Assembly (NCBI GenBank): GCA_008711295.1
Contig: VUYV01000080.1
Span: 1,614,465 to 1,678,464 of the forward strand
Reading direction: 5' to 3'
DNA: 64,000 bases
Source: Anarhynchus alexandrinus
Taxonomy: Eukaryota; Chordata; Aves; Charadriiformes; Charadriidae
In this document: in pieces, positions 27,301-33,951 of the stretch
How positions within the stretch are numbered: position 1 is the stretch's first letter
How the letters are laid out: each line of letters begins with the position of its first letter
Program-made: the position numbers and the translations under genes
Notes under the pieces: generated by a model
The model's database searches: none
What the model was told of the DNA's origin: nothing
The model's input: only the letters and a program-made list of their open reading frames with translations

Positions 27301-29001
27301 GCTGTGGTTCCCTGGGATCAAACCAGGTGTGGACAGTACAAGCACTTTATCTTACTGATTTCATGGCAAGAAACAGCACATGAAAAACTGGTAATACTTT
27401 TTGTGAGGATCCCTCTCATAACTACTGGCAAGCTCTGCAGAGAAATCAGGGGTTAGGGCTCCCTCAGGTGATGAGGATGTGGGGGAGAGCAGGAAGGTCA
27501 CACTGTCCCATCTTTCTCTGCTAGAACCTTCCCAAAGGACCGATCCATTCAAGTGAAAACAAATCAGAAAGGACAAGAGAAGCAGAGGCCCACTGCCCCC
27601 CTGGAACCCAGCCTGAGCACTGAGAGCAGTTTTGGTGTTGCCACTTTACCTTTTCAGTGGGCCGGAAAACGATGGGCAGAGTTAAGGACATACCAGGACT
27701 CAGAGTGATCGGCTGCGGAAAAACAGTGAAGAAGAATCGTGTGGAAGGACATCTAGATAATGAAATCAAAACAAGAGATTTTGTCTGAGGGCATACAGCT
27801 GTTGTTATCGTAGACAGCAGAAAAGAGAATAAAGAAACAAAACCTCCAGACCCCACAATGAGAAGCAGTTTACATGCCAGACACCAAGGATACCTTGGTA
27901 GCAAATAGGCAGAAACAGGGGCAGAACCCAGGTGTCCTGGAAACACATTTCCAGCGCTAAGTACCTATCCTATCCTTGAACAACATTTTACATTCCCAGG
28001 CCATGCAGCATGAGTAAAACACATTGGGCAGAAACACTTGAGTTTCAGAGCACGGAGGGTCACAGGGAGCGCTGGAGTGGCTCAATATCCAGTGGGACTC
28101 CCGGGAGCAATGGTTTTAGGACACACTAGTGACTGGCTGGCATACATCCACAATTAAAATCTCACTAGACTGGAAATGCCTCACAGACAGAAGTATCAGC
28201 AAAACAGAATTTACAAAAAGGCATTTCATTTAACATACTCCTGCCAGGAACAAGGGCTGTGCTTCTGAATTAGCAGGTTTCTGTCCTGCTACGTAAGTGT
28301 GCATGCGCTGTCTCCAGCGCATAACCCAAGGGGAGAGGGGGCAGATGAATCCAGGGAAAGGTGCTAATATGACTGATACAGCGGGAGGGAAGAAGATGCA
28401 GTGAGAGTGTGAAGAGTACAAAGGAAAAAGAAACTTCCCACGCACCTGTAGCTCAGCTTCTGAGTTTTCTCATGAACATTTTTCAAGATCAGATGTTTGA
28501 TCATCTCTTTTCCAAGTTCCCAGCCATGCCACCTGAGTGTTTCAGCCACCTCAATGCCCCAGAATACGCCTTTCTTCTTCTTTGCCTTTCTTGCAGACAG
28601 CTTAGGAAGTTGTAACGGGGACATTAGCACTTTGGGAGTGAGGGAGGGAGGAGAAATCACTCAAACAGCTGTTTCTCTATGCTAAAAGTCTCTGACTCTG
28701 GCAAAAGGACGGGAGGAGCCACCCTGTGGCAAACCTCCCGGAGTCACCAAAAGCCCTGTTCCAGGAGTCCGGAGGGGACACCTCCTGGCCACAGCCCAAA
28801 CAACAGATACTAAAGGATGTCATGAACGAGGGAAGCAAAGGCTAAAGGGTTTTTTTGGTTTTCTCCTCTCCCTGCCCTGCCAGTAAATCCACCCACAACA
28901 ATGGCACCCTTTGCTCCATCACTCACCTTCCTGACACAGCCACAGCACAGCTTCCGAAAACACTCAGAGTTTTGGGGCTCGCCATCCACCTGAGCAAGCA
29001 T
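136..29001 (-). CDS. CFAP65: CFAP65 (CCDC108) coding span, 28 exons, 3' end off window
   Basis: Cilia- and flagella-associated protein 65 is a large axonemal protein built of repeated immunoglobulin-like ASH/MSP domains. It is needed for sperm flagellum assembly, and human loss causes multiple flagellar abnormalities. I joined 28 exons on the minus strand. Every junction has GT-AG ends and compatible phases, and the join gives 4688 coding bases (1562 codons plus 2) without a stop. Human CFAP65 has about 1925 residues, and its acidic C-terminal region is not present here, so the last exons lie left of position 1. Recurrent signatures are 'PxSGxxxPG' strand turns and 'xFxP' edges of ASH folds, plus a charged helix near the C-terminal side (exon 26). 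The largest intron is 7472-11317 and one of the smallest is 12230-12545. Identity is recognised from family knowledge. The first exon is the least certain part. The gene looks intact. Confidence 0.93.
351..2012 (-). other. CFAP65: CFAP65 intron 27
   Basis: This 1.66-kb intron holds no exon I can place and no recognisable mobile element. Several open frames on both strands (for example 1385-1942 plus) lack family similarity and overlap one another. Confidence 0.6.
2013..2078 (-). CDS. CFAP65: CFAP65 exon 27
   Basis: A 66-base phase 0-0 exon with acceptor TTTTTAG and donor GTAAGT. It encodes a Ser/Glu-rich linker ([16 protein letters not shown]). Only one frame is open and it matches both neighbours. 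A poly-purine tract (A/G runs, 2079-2120) lies immediately upstream on the minus strand as the polypyrimidine tract. Confidence 0.82.
2651..2788 (-). CDS. CFAP65: CFAP65 exon 26, charged helix
   Basis: A 46-codon phase 0-0 exon with donor GTAAGC. It encodes [19 protein letters not shown] followed by [10 protein letters not shown]. The high Glu/Lys/Gln content predicts a helix or short coiled coil, as in other CFAP65 proteins where this helix follows the last ASH-type domain. Confidence 0.88.
3398..3514 (-). CDS. CFAP65: CFAP65 exon 25, ASH-type strand pair
   Basis: A 39-codon phase 0-0 exon with acceptor CTCCTAG and donor GTGAGA. It encodes [20 protein letters not shown] then [11 protein letters not shown], the typical 'xSGxVxPGE' turn and following strand of an ASH/MSP domain. 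Confidence 0.9.
3973..4116 (-). CDS. CFAP65: CFAP65 exon 24
   Basis: A 48-codon phase 0-0 exon with acceptor CTTCCTGCAG and donor GTGAGT. It encodes [20 protein letters not shown] and ends ISTCKDKR, the first strands of the ASH domain completed by exon 25. Confidence 0.9.
5451..5609 (-). CDS. CFAP65: CFAP65 exon 23
   Basis: A 53-codon phase 0-0 exon encoding [19 protein letters not shown] and ending LTVPGQ, with donor GTAAGT. Two adjacent AGs compete as acceptor. I chose the one giving phase 0 because it joins exon 22 as [15 protein letters not shown], a strongly conserved CFAP65 stretch. Confidence 0.88.
6376..6564 (-). CDS. CFAP65: CFAP65 exon 22
   Basis: A 63-codon phase 0-0 exon with acceptor GACTCACTTCAG and donor GTAAGA. 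It contains [19 protein letters not shown] and [20 protein letters not shown]. This is among the best conserved segments of the family and one of the firmest anchors for the gene call. Confidence 0.93.
7361..7471 (-). CDS. CFAP65: CFAP65 exon 21
   Basis: A 37-codon phase 0-0 exon with acceptor CTTTCTACTGTAG and donor GTGAGC. It encodes [17 protein letters not shown] and [14 protein letters not shown], which runs directly into the conserved IYELYNGG of exon 22. Confidence 0.9.
7472..11317 (-). other. CFAP65: CFAP65 intron 20 (largest intron)
   Basis: This 3.85-kb intron contains no exon, RNA gene or mobile element that I can recognise. The open frames inside it are short, lie on both strands and lack similarity to any family I know. 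Confidence 0.6.
11318..11384 (-). CDS. CFAP65: CFAP65 exon 20
   Basis: A short 67-base exon, in phase 2 and out phase 0, with acceptor TTTCACTGTTAG and donor GTAAGA. It encodes [20 protein letters not shown]. Both flanking exons fit: LSHR before it and [10 protein letters not shown] after it. Confidence 0.9.
12053..12229 (-). CDS. CFAP65: CFAP65 exon 19
   Basis: A 177-base exon, in phase 2 and out phase 2, encoding [27 protein letters not shown] and [13 protein letters not shown]. An internal AG at 12205-12206 was rejected because it would remove the conserved AFLFPSDQ and create a stop at the joint. The donor (GTGATG) is weak. Confidence 0.88.
12546..12674 (-). CDS. CFAP65: CFAP65 exon 18
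   Basis: A 129-base exon, in phase 2 and out phase 2, with acceptor TCTCCTGTGACCAG and donor GTAAGC. It encodes [20 protein letters not shown] and ends GVVPVEW (Trp split by the intron). This is the first strands of an ASH domain. Confidence 0.9.
12938..13272 (+). mobile_element. CR1 LINE 3' fragment in CFAP65 intron 17
   Basis: A 5'-truncated, old chicken-repeat-1 (CR1) non-LTR retrotransposon piece on the plus strand, antisense to CFAP65. It matches the CR1 3' region I know: 'GGAGTAAGTCCAGTGGAGGG', 'GGGTTTGTTCAGCCT', 'CATCCTTGGAGATATTCAGC', 'AGCAACCTGGTCTAGTTGTC' and 'CCTGCTTTGAGCAAGGGGTT'. It carries no intact reverse-transcriptase frame. Confidence 0.88.
13490..13709 (-). CDS. CFAP65: CFAP65 exon 17
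   Basis: A 220-base exon, in phase 1 and out phase 2, with acceptor TTTGCTCCCAAGCTACAG and donor GTGAGA. It encodes [33 protein letters not shown] and [11 protein letters not shown]. The [14 protein letters not shown] block is diagnostic of CFAP65. Confidence 0.92.
14599..14727 (-). CDS. CFAP65: CFAP65 exon 16
   Basis: A 129-base exon, in phase 1 and out phase 1, with acceptor TTTTCTCCTACAG and donor GTGAGA. It encodes [20 protein letters not shown] and [13 protein letters not shown]. Confidence 0.9.
15320..15485 (-). CDS. CFAP65: CFAP65 exon 15
   Basis: A 166-base exon, in phase 0 and out phase 1, encoding [20 protein letters not shown] and [16 protein letters not shown]. The donor, GTACTG, is weak for a vertebrate. 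The 'LDLGSVLVG' start is a classic ASH-domain opening strand. Confidence 0.9.
16415..16567 (-). CDS. CFAP65: CFAP65 exon 14
   Basis: A 51-codon phase 0-0 exon with donor GTAAGA. It encodes [16 protein letters not shown] and [17 protein letters not shown], the closing strands of an ASH domain. Confidence 0.9.
17230..17454 (-). CDS. CFAP65: CFAP65 exon 13
   Basis: A 75-codon phase 0-0 exon with acceptor TTCCACAG and donor GTAAGT. It encodes [29 protein letters not shown] and [14 protein letters not shown], a nearly complete ASH core with the 'PTSGILQP' turn. Confidence 0.92.
17876..18121 (-). CDS. CFAP65: CFAP65 exon 12
   Basis: An 82-codon phase 0-0 exon encoding [18 protein letters not shown] and [15 protein letters not shown]. 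The donor is GTAGGG. It continues exon 11 as [16 protein letters not shown]. Confidence 0.9.
18995..19132 (-). CDS. CFAP65: CFAP65 exon 11
   Basis: A 46-codon phase 0-0 exon with acceptor TGTGTGCCTGCAG and donor GTGTGT. It encodes [19 protein letters not shown] and [12 protein letters not shown]. The Cys-Pro-Ser-Trp-Cys motif is conserved in the family. Confidence 0.92.
20140..20502 (-). CDS. CFAP65: CFAP65 exon 10 (largest exon)
   Basis: A 121-codon phase 0-0 exon with acceptor CCATCCTGTAG and donor GTTAGT. It encodes [35 protein letters not shown] and [18 protein letters not shown], a complete ASH domain in one exon. Confidence 0.93.
20931..21131 (-). CDS. CFAP65: CFAP65 exon 9
   Basis: A 67-codon phase 0-0 exon with acceptor GTTTTCTCAG and donor GTATGA. 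It encodes [32 protein letters not shown] and [11 protein letters not shown]. 'GTCHSDxxKPAIL' is a strong CFAP65 signature. Confidence 0.93.
21624..21889 (-). CDS. CFAP65: CFAP65 exon 8
   Basis: A 266-base exon, in phase 1 and out phase 0, with acceptor GTTGTATTAG and donor GTATGA. It encodes [32 protein letters not shown] and [15 protein letters not shown], an ASH domain. Confidence 0.92.
22235..22457 (-). CDS. CFAP65: CFAP65 exon 7
   Basis: A 223-base exon, in phase 0 and out phase 1, encoding [33 protein letters not shown] and [13 protein letters not shown]. The frame stays open through the intron into exon 8 (845 bases open), but the intervening sequence has no family similarity and the GT-AG sites are clear. 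Confidence 0.9.
23581..23726 (-). CDS. CFAP65: CFAP65 exon 6
   Basis: A 146-base exon, in phase 1 and out phase 0, with acceptor CTTTAACAG and donor GTATGT. It encodes [15 protein letters not shown] and [18 protein letters not shown], another 'xFGxVxVG' ASH opening. Confidence 0.9.
23763..23903 (+). mobile_element. CR1 LINE 3' fragment in CFAP65 intron 5
   Basis: A degraded CR1 3' piece antisense to CFAP65: 'GGAATCTCCATCCTTGGA', then 'TCAACTGGACAAGCCTCTGA', 'CCCTGCTTTGAACC' and 'CTCCCTTCCAACCCT'. It begins about 37 bases from exon 6, so its left part borders the acceptor and branch-point region. Confidence 0.75.
24399..24598 (-). CDS. CFAP65: CFAP65 exon 5
   Basis: A 200-base exon, in phase 2 and out phase 1, with acceptor CCATTTCCTAG and donor GTGAGT. 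It encodes [16 protein letters not shown] and [18 protein letters not shown], with the ASH 'xVxFxPxEAxxYD' strand. Confidence 0.9.
26042..26208 (-). CDS. CFAP65: CFAP65 exon 4
   Basis: A 167-base exon, in phase 0 and out phase 2, with acceptor GCTTTTCTGTGCAG and donor GTAAGC. It encodes [16 protein letters not shown] and [16 protein letters not shown]. An internal GTGAGT in the GEFSVT codons is a possible cryptic donor. Confidence 0.9.
27650..27752 (-). CDS. CFAP65: CFAP65 exon 3
   Basis: A 103-base exon, in phase 2 and out phase 0. It encodes [16 protein letters not shown] and [12 protein letters not shown], the N-terminal MSP-like strand set. The human counterpart has the near-identical 'FFFTVIPQPI' block. 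Confidence 0.9.
28446..28600 (-). CDS. CFAP65: CFAP65 exon 2
   Basis: A 155-base exon, out phase 2, encoding a lysine-rich start, [23 protein letters not shown] and [16 protein letters not shown]. The acceptor was chosen (ACTTCCTAAG) because it gives the phase 0 required by exon 1. Another AG, 29 bases upstream on the minus strand, would also keep the frame open but in the wrong phase for exon 1. Confidence 0.82.
28927..29001 (-). CDS. CFAP65: CFAP65 exon 1, proposed start
   Basis: A 25-codon exon that begins with an ATG directly after the acceptor CTTGTTTTTCAG and ends at donor GTGAGT. It encodes [10 protein letters not shown] and GCVRK. The phase fits exon 2, but I know no conserved N-terminus to check against. 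Human CFAP65 has a much longer N-terminal extension, so extra upstream coding exons are possible. Confidence 0.5.
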
Positions 29002-29279
29002 CTGAAAAACAAGAGGGAGAAGTCCTCATGCACACTGCGCCTCCACCCAGACAGTCTTTACTGCCAAGACCTGGGTGCTCCTAGAGATCCAACAATTCCT
29101 CCTTGGGGCTCAGGGTGGCACACTTCCCCGCAGGGGCTGCAGTATCTGCAGTACTGTCCCCCCTCATTTTGCCATCTGAGTCCAGCCCTTGCCACACACC
29201 ACACTGTTCCCAGGCTGCCACAGCCCTGCGCTCAGCAGTCCCCTTGGCACCGACCGTGACCCCCACCTCACGCACAGCT

Positions 29280-29625
29280 CAGCCCCCTGTGGCAGAGCTC
29301 TTCTTGGGCCTTTATAGCACAGCCCACTATGGCCCCACAGAGACCACTACAGCACAGCCCTGCCCTGTAGCCTTGCCTGTCCCCCTATAACCCTATATAG
29401 ACTGTGGCAGAGCCCTGTTCCCTACAGCAAGAGCCTGCCCAGCTCCTTGGGGCACGGCCCAGTCCTTTATAACCCCACCCGGCCCCCGGGGCAGAGCCTG
29501 GGCCCTGGGGCCTGGGTCCCGCGCCACTGCCACCGCCGCCACCGCCGCCGCCACCGCCGCCCCCCCGGGCCCGCCCGGCTCCCTATAGCACAGCCTGGCC
29601 CCGTAGCACAGCCCAGCCCGACCCC
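29280..29625. repeat. Degenerate TATA-bearing tandem units upstream of CFAP65
   Basis: Roughly 30-base imperfect units recur here, of the form C-TATAG-CACAGCCC or C-TATAACCC followed by GCC-rich sequence (for example near 29310, 29390, 29465 and 29580). No unit is perfect. They may be a decayed minisatellite just 5' of exon 1 and overlapping the promoter-side CpG island. Confidence 0.45.
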
Positions 29626-29708
29626 CGAGAACCCGGGCCACCTCGGGGCCCGGCGGGCCCCAGCCCGGCCCGGTGCCGGCCGCTCCGCGCCACGAGGCCC
29701 CGGCCCGC

Positions 29709-29722
29709 GTTGCCATGGAGAC
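29709..29722. promoter_or_regulatory. RFX X-box (ciliary gene promoter motif)
   Basis: GTTGCCATGGAGAC fits the X-box bound by RFX factors (GTTGCC, a 2-base spacer, then a near-perfect RGYAAC-type half site). RFX2/RFX3 with FOXJ1 drive motile-cilium genes, so the site suits CFAP65. Its position inside the CpG island, about 710 bases upstream of the ATG, is typical. Confidence 0.62.
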
Positions 29723-29738
29723 CGGACGCGGCGTCGTC

Positions 29739-29753
29739 GTCTCCCGGAGCAAC
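29739..29753. promoter_or_regulatory. Second, weaker X-box-like site
   Basis: GTCTCCCGGAGCAAC combines a degenerate GTNRCC half (T at the purine position), a 3-base spacer and a perfect AGCAAC half. It lies 16 bases from the stronger X-box, and paired X-boxes are known in ciliary promoters. Confidence 0.3.
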
Positions 29754-29880
29754 GACGGCCGCCGCCTCGGGTCAATCCGCGCGCGGGGAGCGGCGGCGGC
29801 TGCCGGCGGGGACCGCCAGGGGGCAGTAGAGGGACGCGCGGAGCGGGGAAGATGGCGGGGGGCTGGGGTAGAGAGCTGGG

Positions 29881-29991
29881 NNNNNNNNNNNNNNNNNNNN
29901 NNNNNNNNNNNNNNNNNNNNNNNNNNNNNNNNNNNNNNNNNNNNNNNNNNNNNNNNNNNNNNNNNNNNNNNNNNNNNNNNNNNNNNNNNNN
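29881..29991. other. Assembly gap (111 Ns)
   Basis: The gap separates the CFAP65 CpG island from the G-rich minisatellite. The true length is unknown. The repeat and GC content on both sides explain the failure to assemble. Confidence 0.99.
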
Positions 29992-30520
29992 GGGCAGGTG
30001 GAGGGGCTCAGGGGGTAGATGGAGGGTTGTAGAGGACGCAGGGTCAAGATGGAGGGGTGCAGGGGGCAGATGGGGGGTGGAAGCAGTGCGGGGGTAGATG
30101 GGGACCAGGAGGAGACGGGGGAGTTCAGGGGCAGGGAGACGGAGGGATGCAGGGAGCAGATGGAGGTCTCAGGGGATGCAGGGGAAGAATGGAGGGGTGC
30201 AGGGGGCAGATGGGGACCAGGAGGAGACAGGGGAGTTCAGGGGCAGGGAGATGGAGGGGGACAGGGGGCAGATAGAGGGGCTCGGAGGATGCAAGGTCGA
30301 GATGGAGGGGTGCAGGGGGCAGATGGAGGGGCTCAGGGGATGCAGGGTCAAGATGGAGGGGTGCAGGGGGCAGATGGGGGGGTAGAAGCAGTGCAGGGGT
30401 AGATGGGGACCAGGAGGAGATGTGGGTGTTCAGGGGCAGGGAGATGGAGGGGGGCGGGTGGCAGATGGAGGGGTGCAGGGGATGCAGGGGTGCAGGAGAG
30501 AGCTCAGGGGAGAGGGGTGA
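29992..30520. repeat. G-rich minisatellite beside the gap
   Basis: Imperfect tandem units containing GATGGAGGGGTGCAGGGGGC or GATGGGGACCAGGAGGAGA recur through the interval. A longer segment containing 'GGTGGAAGCAGTG' at about 30077 reappears at about 30380 ('GGTAGAAGCAGTG'), which gives a higher-order period near 300 bases. G runs on the plus strand could form G-quadruplexes. Open frames through it are artefacts of the repeat. Confidence 0.88.
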
Positions 30521-31074
30521 TGAGGATGGGTGCAGGGAAGGGAGACATGCACAAAGCTGCGTGGGCAGAGGGGGTGCTGTGAAGTATGTGGGTGCACAGG
30601 ATGGGTGGGTGAGGAGGCTGTGGGGCTAAGAGGTGGGAATACTGGGAGGGGGGCAAGCGGGCATGGGGTGCAGCAGGCTGGAGAGTACTGGCATAGGGAT
30701 GGGGTGGCACCATAACAGGGCCAGGTCACCCCGAGCTCCTTGGAGCATCCATGACACATACAAGTTGTGGCCATTGCGAAAAGAAGCTATGGGCCCAAGA
30801 CCAGCAAAGGGGCACAGGCTGTGGAGCCCTGGCTGCACAAGCCCATCAGGTGTTTCAGCTATCATTCGCATGGGGCACCACCACAACCGTGAGTCACTCT
30901 TGCATCTTCCCAGCATCCTGGATGTCCCTCAGGGACTGGGGGGGGACACACCCTTGTGTCCCCGGTGTGGATGGCCAGACAGCCCCTCTGGGGTGCGCAG
31001 GCAACAGTGTGGTGGAGAGCGGGGCTGGCCACATCCCGCAGCGTGGGGAGGGTGCCAGGGCAGAGGCAGGAAGG

Positions 31075-31390
31075 AGATGCAGCTTTAATGGCATTTGTCG
31101 ATGTTTACAACATGAGTCATCCGGCTAAGCAGCCATAAATCAGCACCCCAACTCCGCCGGCATCAATCGTGTCCCCTCCTCTGTCCCCCCCAGTGCTGGA
31201 TGAGTGCCTGGCTCCTGCAGAAACAACCTCATAAATAACAGCAACAAAACAAACCCTCTTGCAGCCACGGAGGGCCCGTGTGCGCCAGGCGTGAGATGAA
31301 CGCCTCCCATCCATCACTTTAATGGTTGTACTCTGGAAATTAAACCTGTCATGGCCCATCAAGGTGAACGTTTTAAGTCTGTGACATCCC
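31075..31390. promoter_or_regulatory. Candidate conserved element downstream of MNX2
   Basis: An AT-rich island in GC-rich surroundings with a FOX motif TGTTTAC (31102-31108), an AP-1 core TGAGTCA (31113-31119), and two TTTAATGG and several ATAAAT/ATTAAA homeodomain-type cores. The lack of open frames and the base composition suggest a noncoding regulatory element. Function is inferred only. Confidence 0.38.
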
Positions 31391-32994
31391 TTCAGTTACC
31401 CTCCTCCTTCCTGGCACTCTTTTTTTGTTGTTGTTGTTGCTTTCCTTCTCTCCTTTTCCTCTCTGCCCCTGCCATCCCTGTCTCCCCCATCTCACCCCTG
31501 CCCTGGTGTGCCCAGCTCCAGTCTCTGGTCCTCTCTATGCTCCCCCGCTGCTGGAAGACTAGGTTGTACATTGGGTGGTAGATATCTGTAGCCCCAAGGC
31601 TCCTGCAGCCATGGGGTGGCATCTGCCAGCATCTCAGACCCTGGTCCTGCATGCCTGCTGGGGGGGCACAGCTCCTCTGGGGCAATGGATCTCTCCTGCC
31701 CTGCTGTCCCCACAAGGAATGACAGGGTAACATCCGTTCCTACTTCCCCCTCACCACCTCCTTTCCTTCCCTGTCTTTTTTCCCACCTTCCCCACATTTA
31801 TTCCTCTCCTGTTCCATGTCACTCCAACCATTGCAGGCTCCTGGCACCTGGCACCTGCCCTGGCTCACGTCTCCCTGCCCTTGGAGCAAGGTTTGCATCC
31901 TCCCCAGGACCAGAGCCCCCCCCCGCCCTGGGCAGTGCCAGGGGTCCGGACACCTCCTTCGTGGGCAGTCAGGCACTGCCATGCTCTGGGCTGGATTGCC
32001 TGGGGACAGGGGACCTGGGCACCGAGGATGCCGCACACCCAGGGGGAAGCTGCTGAGCTGCCAGCAGCCACTGCGGGTCACTGTCACCTCACACAGGACC
32101 GTCGTTCGTCTGTCCATCCGTCCATCCATCCATCCCCATGCTCCTCTCCCCCATCATCTGCTTCCCTTGTGTCCCAAAAGCATCGCATCTGTCCCCCTGC
32201 CCAGGGTGCTGCCCCACAGCAGCCCCAGCCGCTGCCAGGCATTACCCTGCGAGGTGTGACAGCCCTGCACCAACACTTACCTGTCCCATCCCTCGCTGAC
32301 CAGCTGCCAGAGGTGACACAGGGCTCCCCAGGGGCTGCTGCCCCTCAGCAACTCCCATCTCCACAGCAGATCCTGGGTGCAGGTCGCCCTCCCTGCCACC
32401 CCCAGGCAGGGACCAGGAGAAGAGATGAGGGGACAGCAGGACGTGGGGCAGGAGGGAGACACCATGGGCTGCCTGGGGACGGGGCACCCCAGCCCAGCCT
32501 GCCCAGCTCCTGCAACCCTACACACATTGGGGTGGTGAAGCAGGGTTGCCCCACCTGGGCTGAGGGAGCGGTGGAGATGCTGGGCATTGTGGGGCCGGTG
32601 CCTCTGCCTGCACAGCTATCTCAGCATCTCCAAGGGGTGACCCAGGAAGCATACAAGGAGGTCTATATGGTCTGCCAGGACCCCCTGGCATCCTGAGGAC
32701 AAGGGCAGCCCGCTCGCTTAGGGGAGTCAGGCCTTAACCCTAGTGCTTCTAGGGAGGTGGCAGAGGGTGTCTGTTGTCATCCTGCTACCAGGGGTTGATT
32801 TGAGCCCAGCCAGAGCGAGCAGAGGATCATGAAATGAGACCAGAAAGGGACTAAGAGGTGTTCAGACATCGCCATGGGAGAAGGGGGGCTCACAACAGCA
32901 TTGAGCCTTCACAAACAACCTGAGCACCACCCTAGACCCAGGAGGGCTCCATCCCCACCTCACTTCAGGGCAATGCCACACCAGTGCAACCAGG

Positions 32995-33080
32995 CTGATT
33001 GCAACACGGAAAACAGCACCGCTGCATTAAACGAATTTATCAGCTCTGCTTTGCAGAGCAGCTTAATTTTGCTCGGCAAA
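32995..33080. promoter_or_regulatory. Small AT-rich island near the MNX2 3' end
   Basis: Contains GCATTAAACGAATTTATCAG and AGCTTAATTTTGCTC around a short inverted repeat, TCTGCTTTGCAGAGCAG. It could be an enhancer fragment or part of the MNX2 3' UTR. Confidence 0.28.
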
Positions 33081-33633
33081 GCTCAGAGCCTACTAAGGAT
33101 GCTACAGGTGCAGGAGGAGGCAGGGCAGGCTGCCACGCATCCTGGGCATCCTTCTTCCCAGCCCTTCATGCCACCGAGGGGAAGGGCAGCCGGCATCAGG
33201 CAGGGATGTGCTACTCCAGGCACTGTCGTATCTGTAGGGAAGGGGCAGTGCACAGTCAAAGAAGGGTCCGGGGTCTGTCCCCTCCAGCTGTGCCGGCGGG
33301 CTGCCAGCTGTGTGAGTCTGCTGTCCCCACCCAGTTCCCCAGAGACCCCGGCAGGGCAGCGCGGTGGCAGGAGGGGGGGCAGAGCCTCCTGTCCCCTAAG
33401 GAAGAGCACAGGCATCTGGATAACAGCTTTATAGGGGAGGGATGTGGGGACTCCCCCAGATACACACAGAAGAATAATTACGAGTTAAATAGGATCCAAA
33501 CACACATAAGTTAAAGGGGGGGCAGGTGCCCTGCAGCCCCCCCTGCTCCACCTGGGCACAGTCTGTGTCTGCCAGCAAAGAGACCCCCGACACCGCAGCC
33601 CGGCCCCTCTCCCCGGCCGGCTCCGGCCGCCTT

Positions 33634-33951
33634 TCACAACACAGAGCCGATCTTCCTCTCCGTAGTGCCCATCTCATCCTCCTCCTCTTCTTCTTCCTCC
33701 TCGCCCCCCGAGCAGGAGGAGTCCGGGCTGTAGCCCAGCTCGGCAGTGGTGTGGTGCAGGAAGCCCGCGCCGGGGCTGTGCCCCATGAACTCGGGGCTTT
33801 CGGCAGCCTGTCCCTGGGGCTCGCCGGGCAGCAGCTTCTCGCAGGCTTTGCTGAGCCCTCGTTGCTTCTCGGCCTCCACCTGAGCCCCCTGCTCCTTGGC
33901 TTTGCGGCTCCGCTTCCACTTCATGCGGCGGTTCTGGAACCAGATCTTCAC
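33634..33951 (-). CDS. MNX2: MNX2 exon 3, homeodomain helix 3 and C-terminus
   Basis: The acceptor is CCTCGGCAG, in phase 0. It encodes [20 protein letters not shown], the DNA-recognition helix with Trp48, Phe49, Asn51 and Arg53. After it come a Gln/Glu-rich linker, [11 protein letters not shown], a run of eight Glu and ERKIGSVL before the TGA at 33634-33636. Confidence 0.95.
   Translation of the reverse strand: MKIWFQNRRMKWKRSRKAKEQGAQVEAEKQRGLSKACEKLLPGEPQGQAAESPEFMGHSPGAGFLHHTTAELGYSPDSSCSGGEEEEEEEEDEMGTTERKIGSVL

Larger units (their letters stand above)
29470..29870 (-). promoter_or_regulatory. CFAP65: CpG-island promoter of CFAP65
   Basis: A dense CpG block with (GCC)n runs lies 0.5-0.9 kb upstream of the first proposed coding exon, in the place where the untranslated first exon and transcription start should be. 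I see no TATA box at a sensible distance, as expected for a CpG promoter. The distal side is cut by the sequence gap. Confidence 0.65.
30521..33633. other. CFAP65-MNX2 intergenic and MNX2 3' flank
   Basis: I see no coding exon here. The long plus-strand frame at 31881-32696 is GC-rich, low-complexity and unrelated to any family I know. Two AT-rich islands (31075-31390 and 32995-33080) look regulatory, and a CATC microsatellite lies near 32110-32140. MNX2 3' UTR probably occupies the right end (AT-rich sequence at 33455-33515), but I cannot place a clear poly(A) signal. Confidence 0.5.

Noticed and set aside
28601..28629. Upstream extension of CFAP65 exon 2 to the AG at 28630-28631
   Set aside because: The frame stays open, but the entry phase would not match exon 1. 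It remains possible if exon 1 is wrong.
31881..32696. Plus-strand frame of 271 codons
   Set aside because: Pro/Gln/Ala-rich, no known domain, no splice or promoter context.
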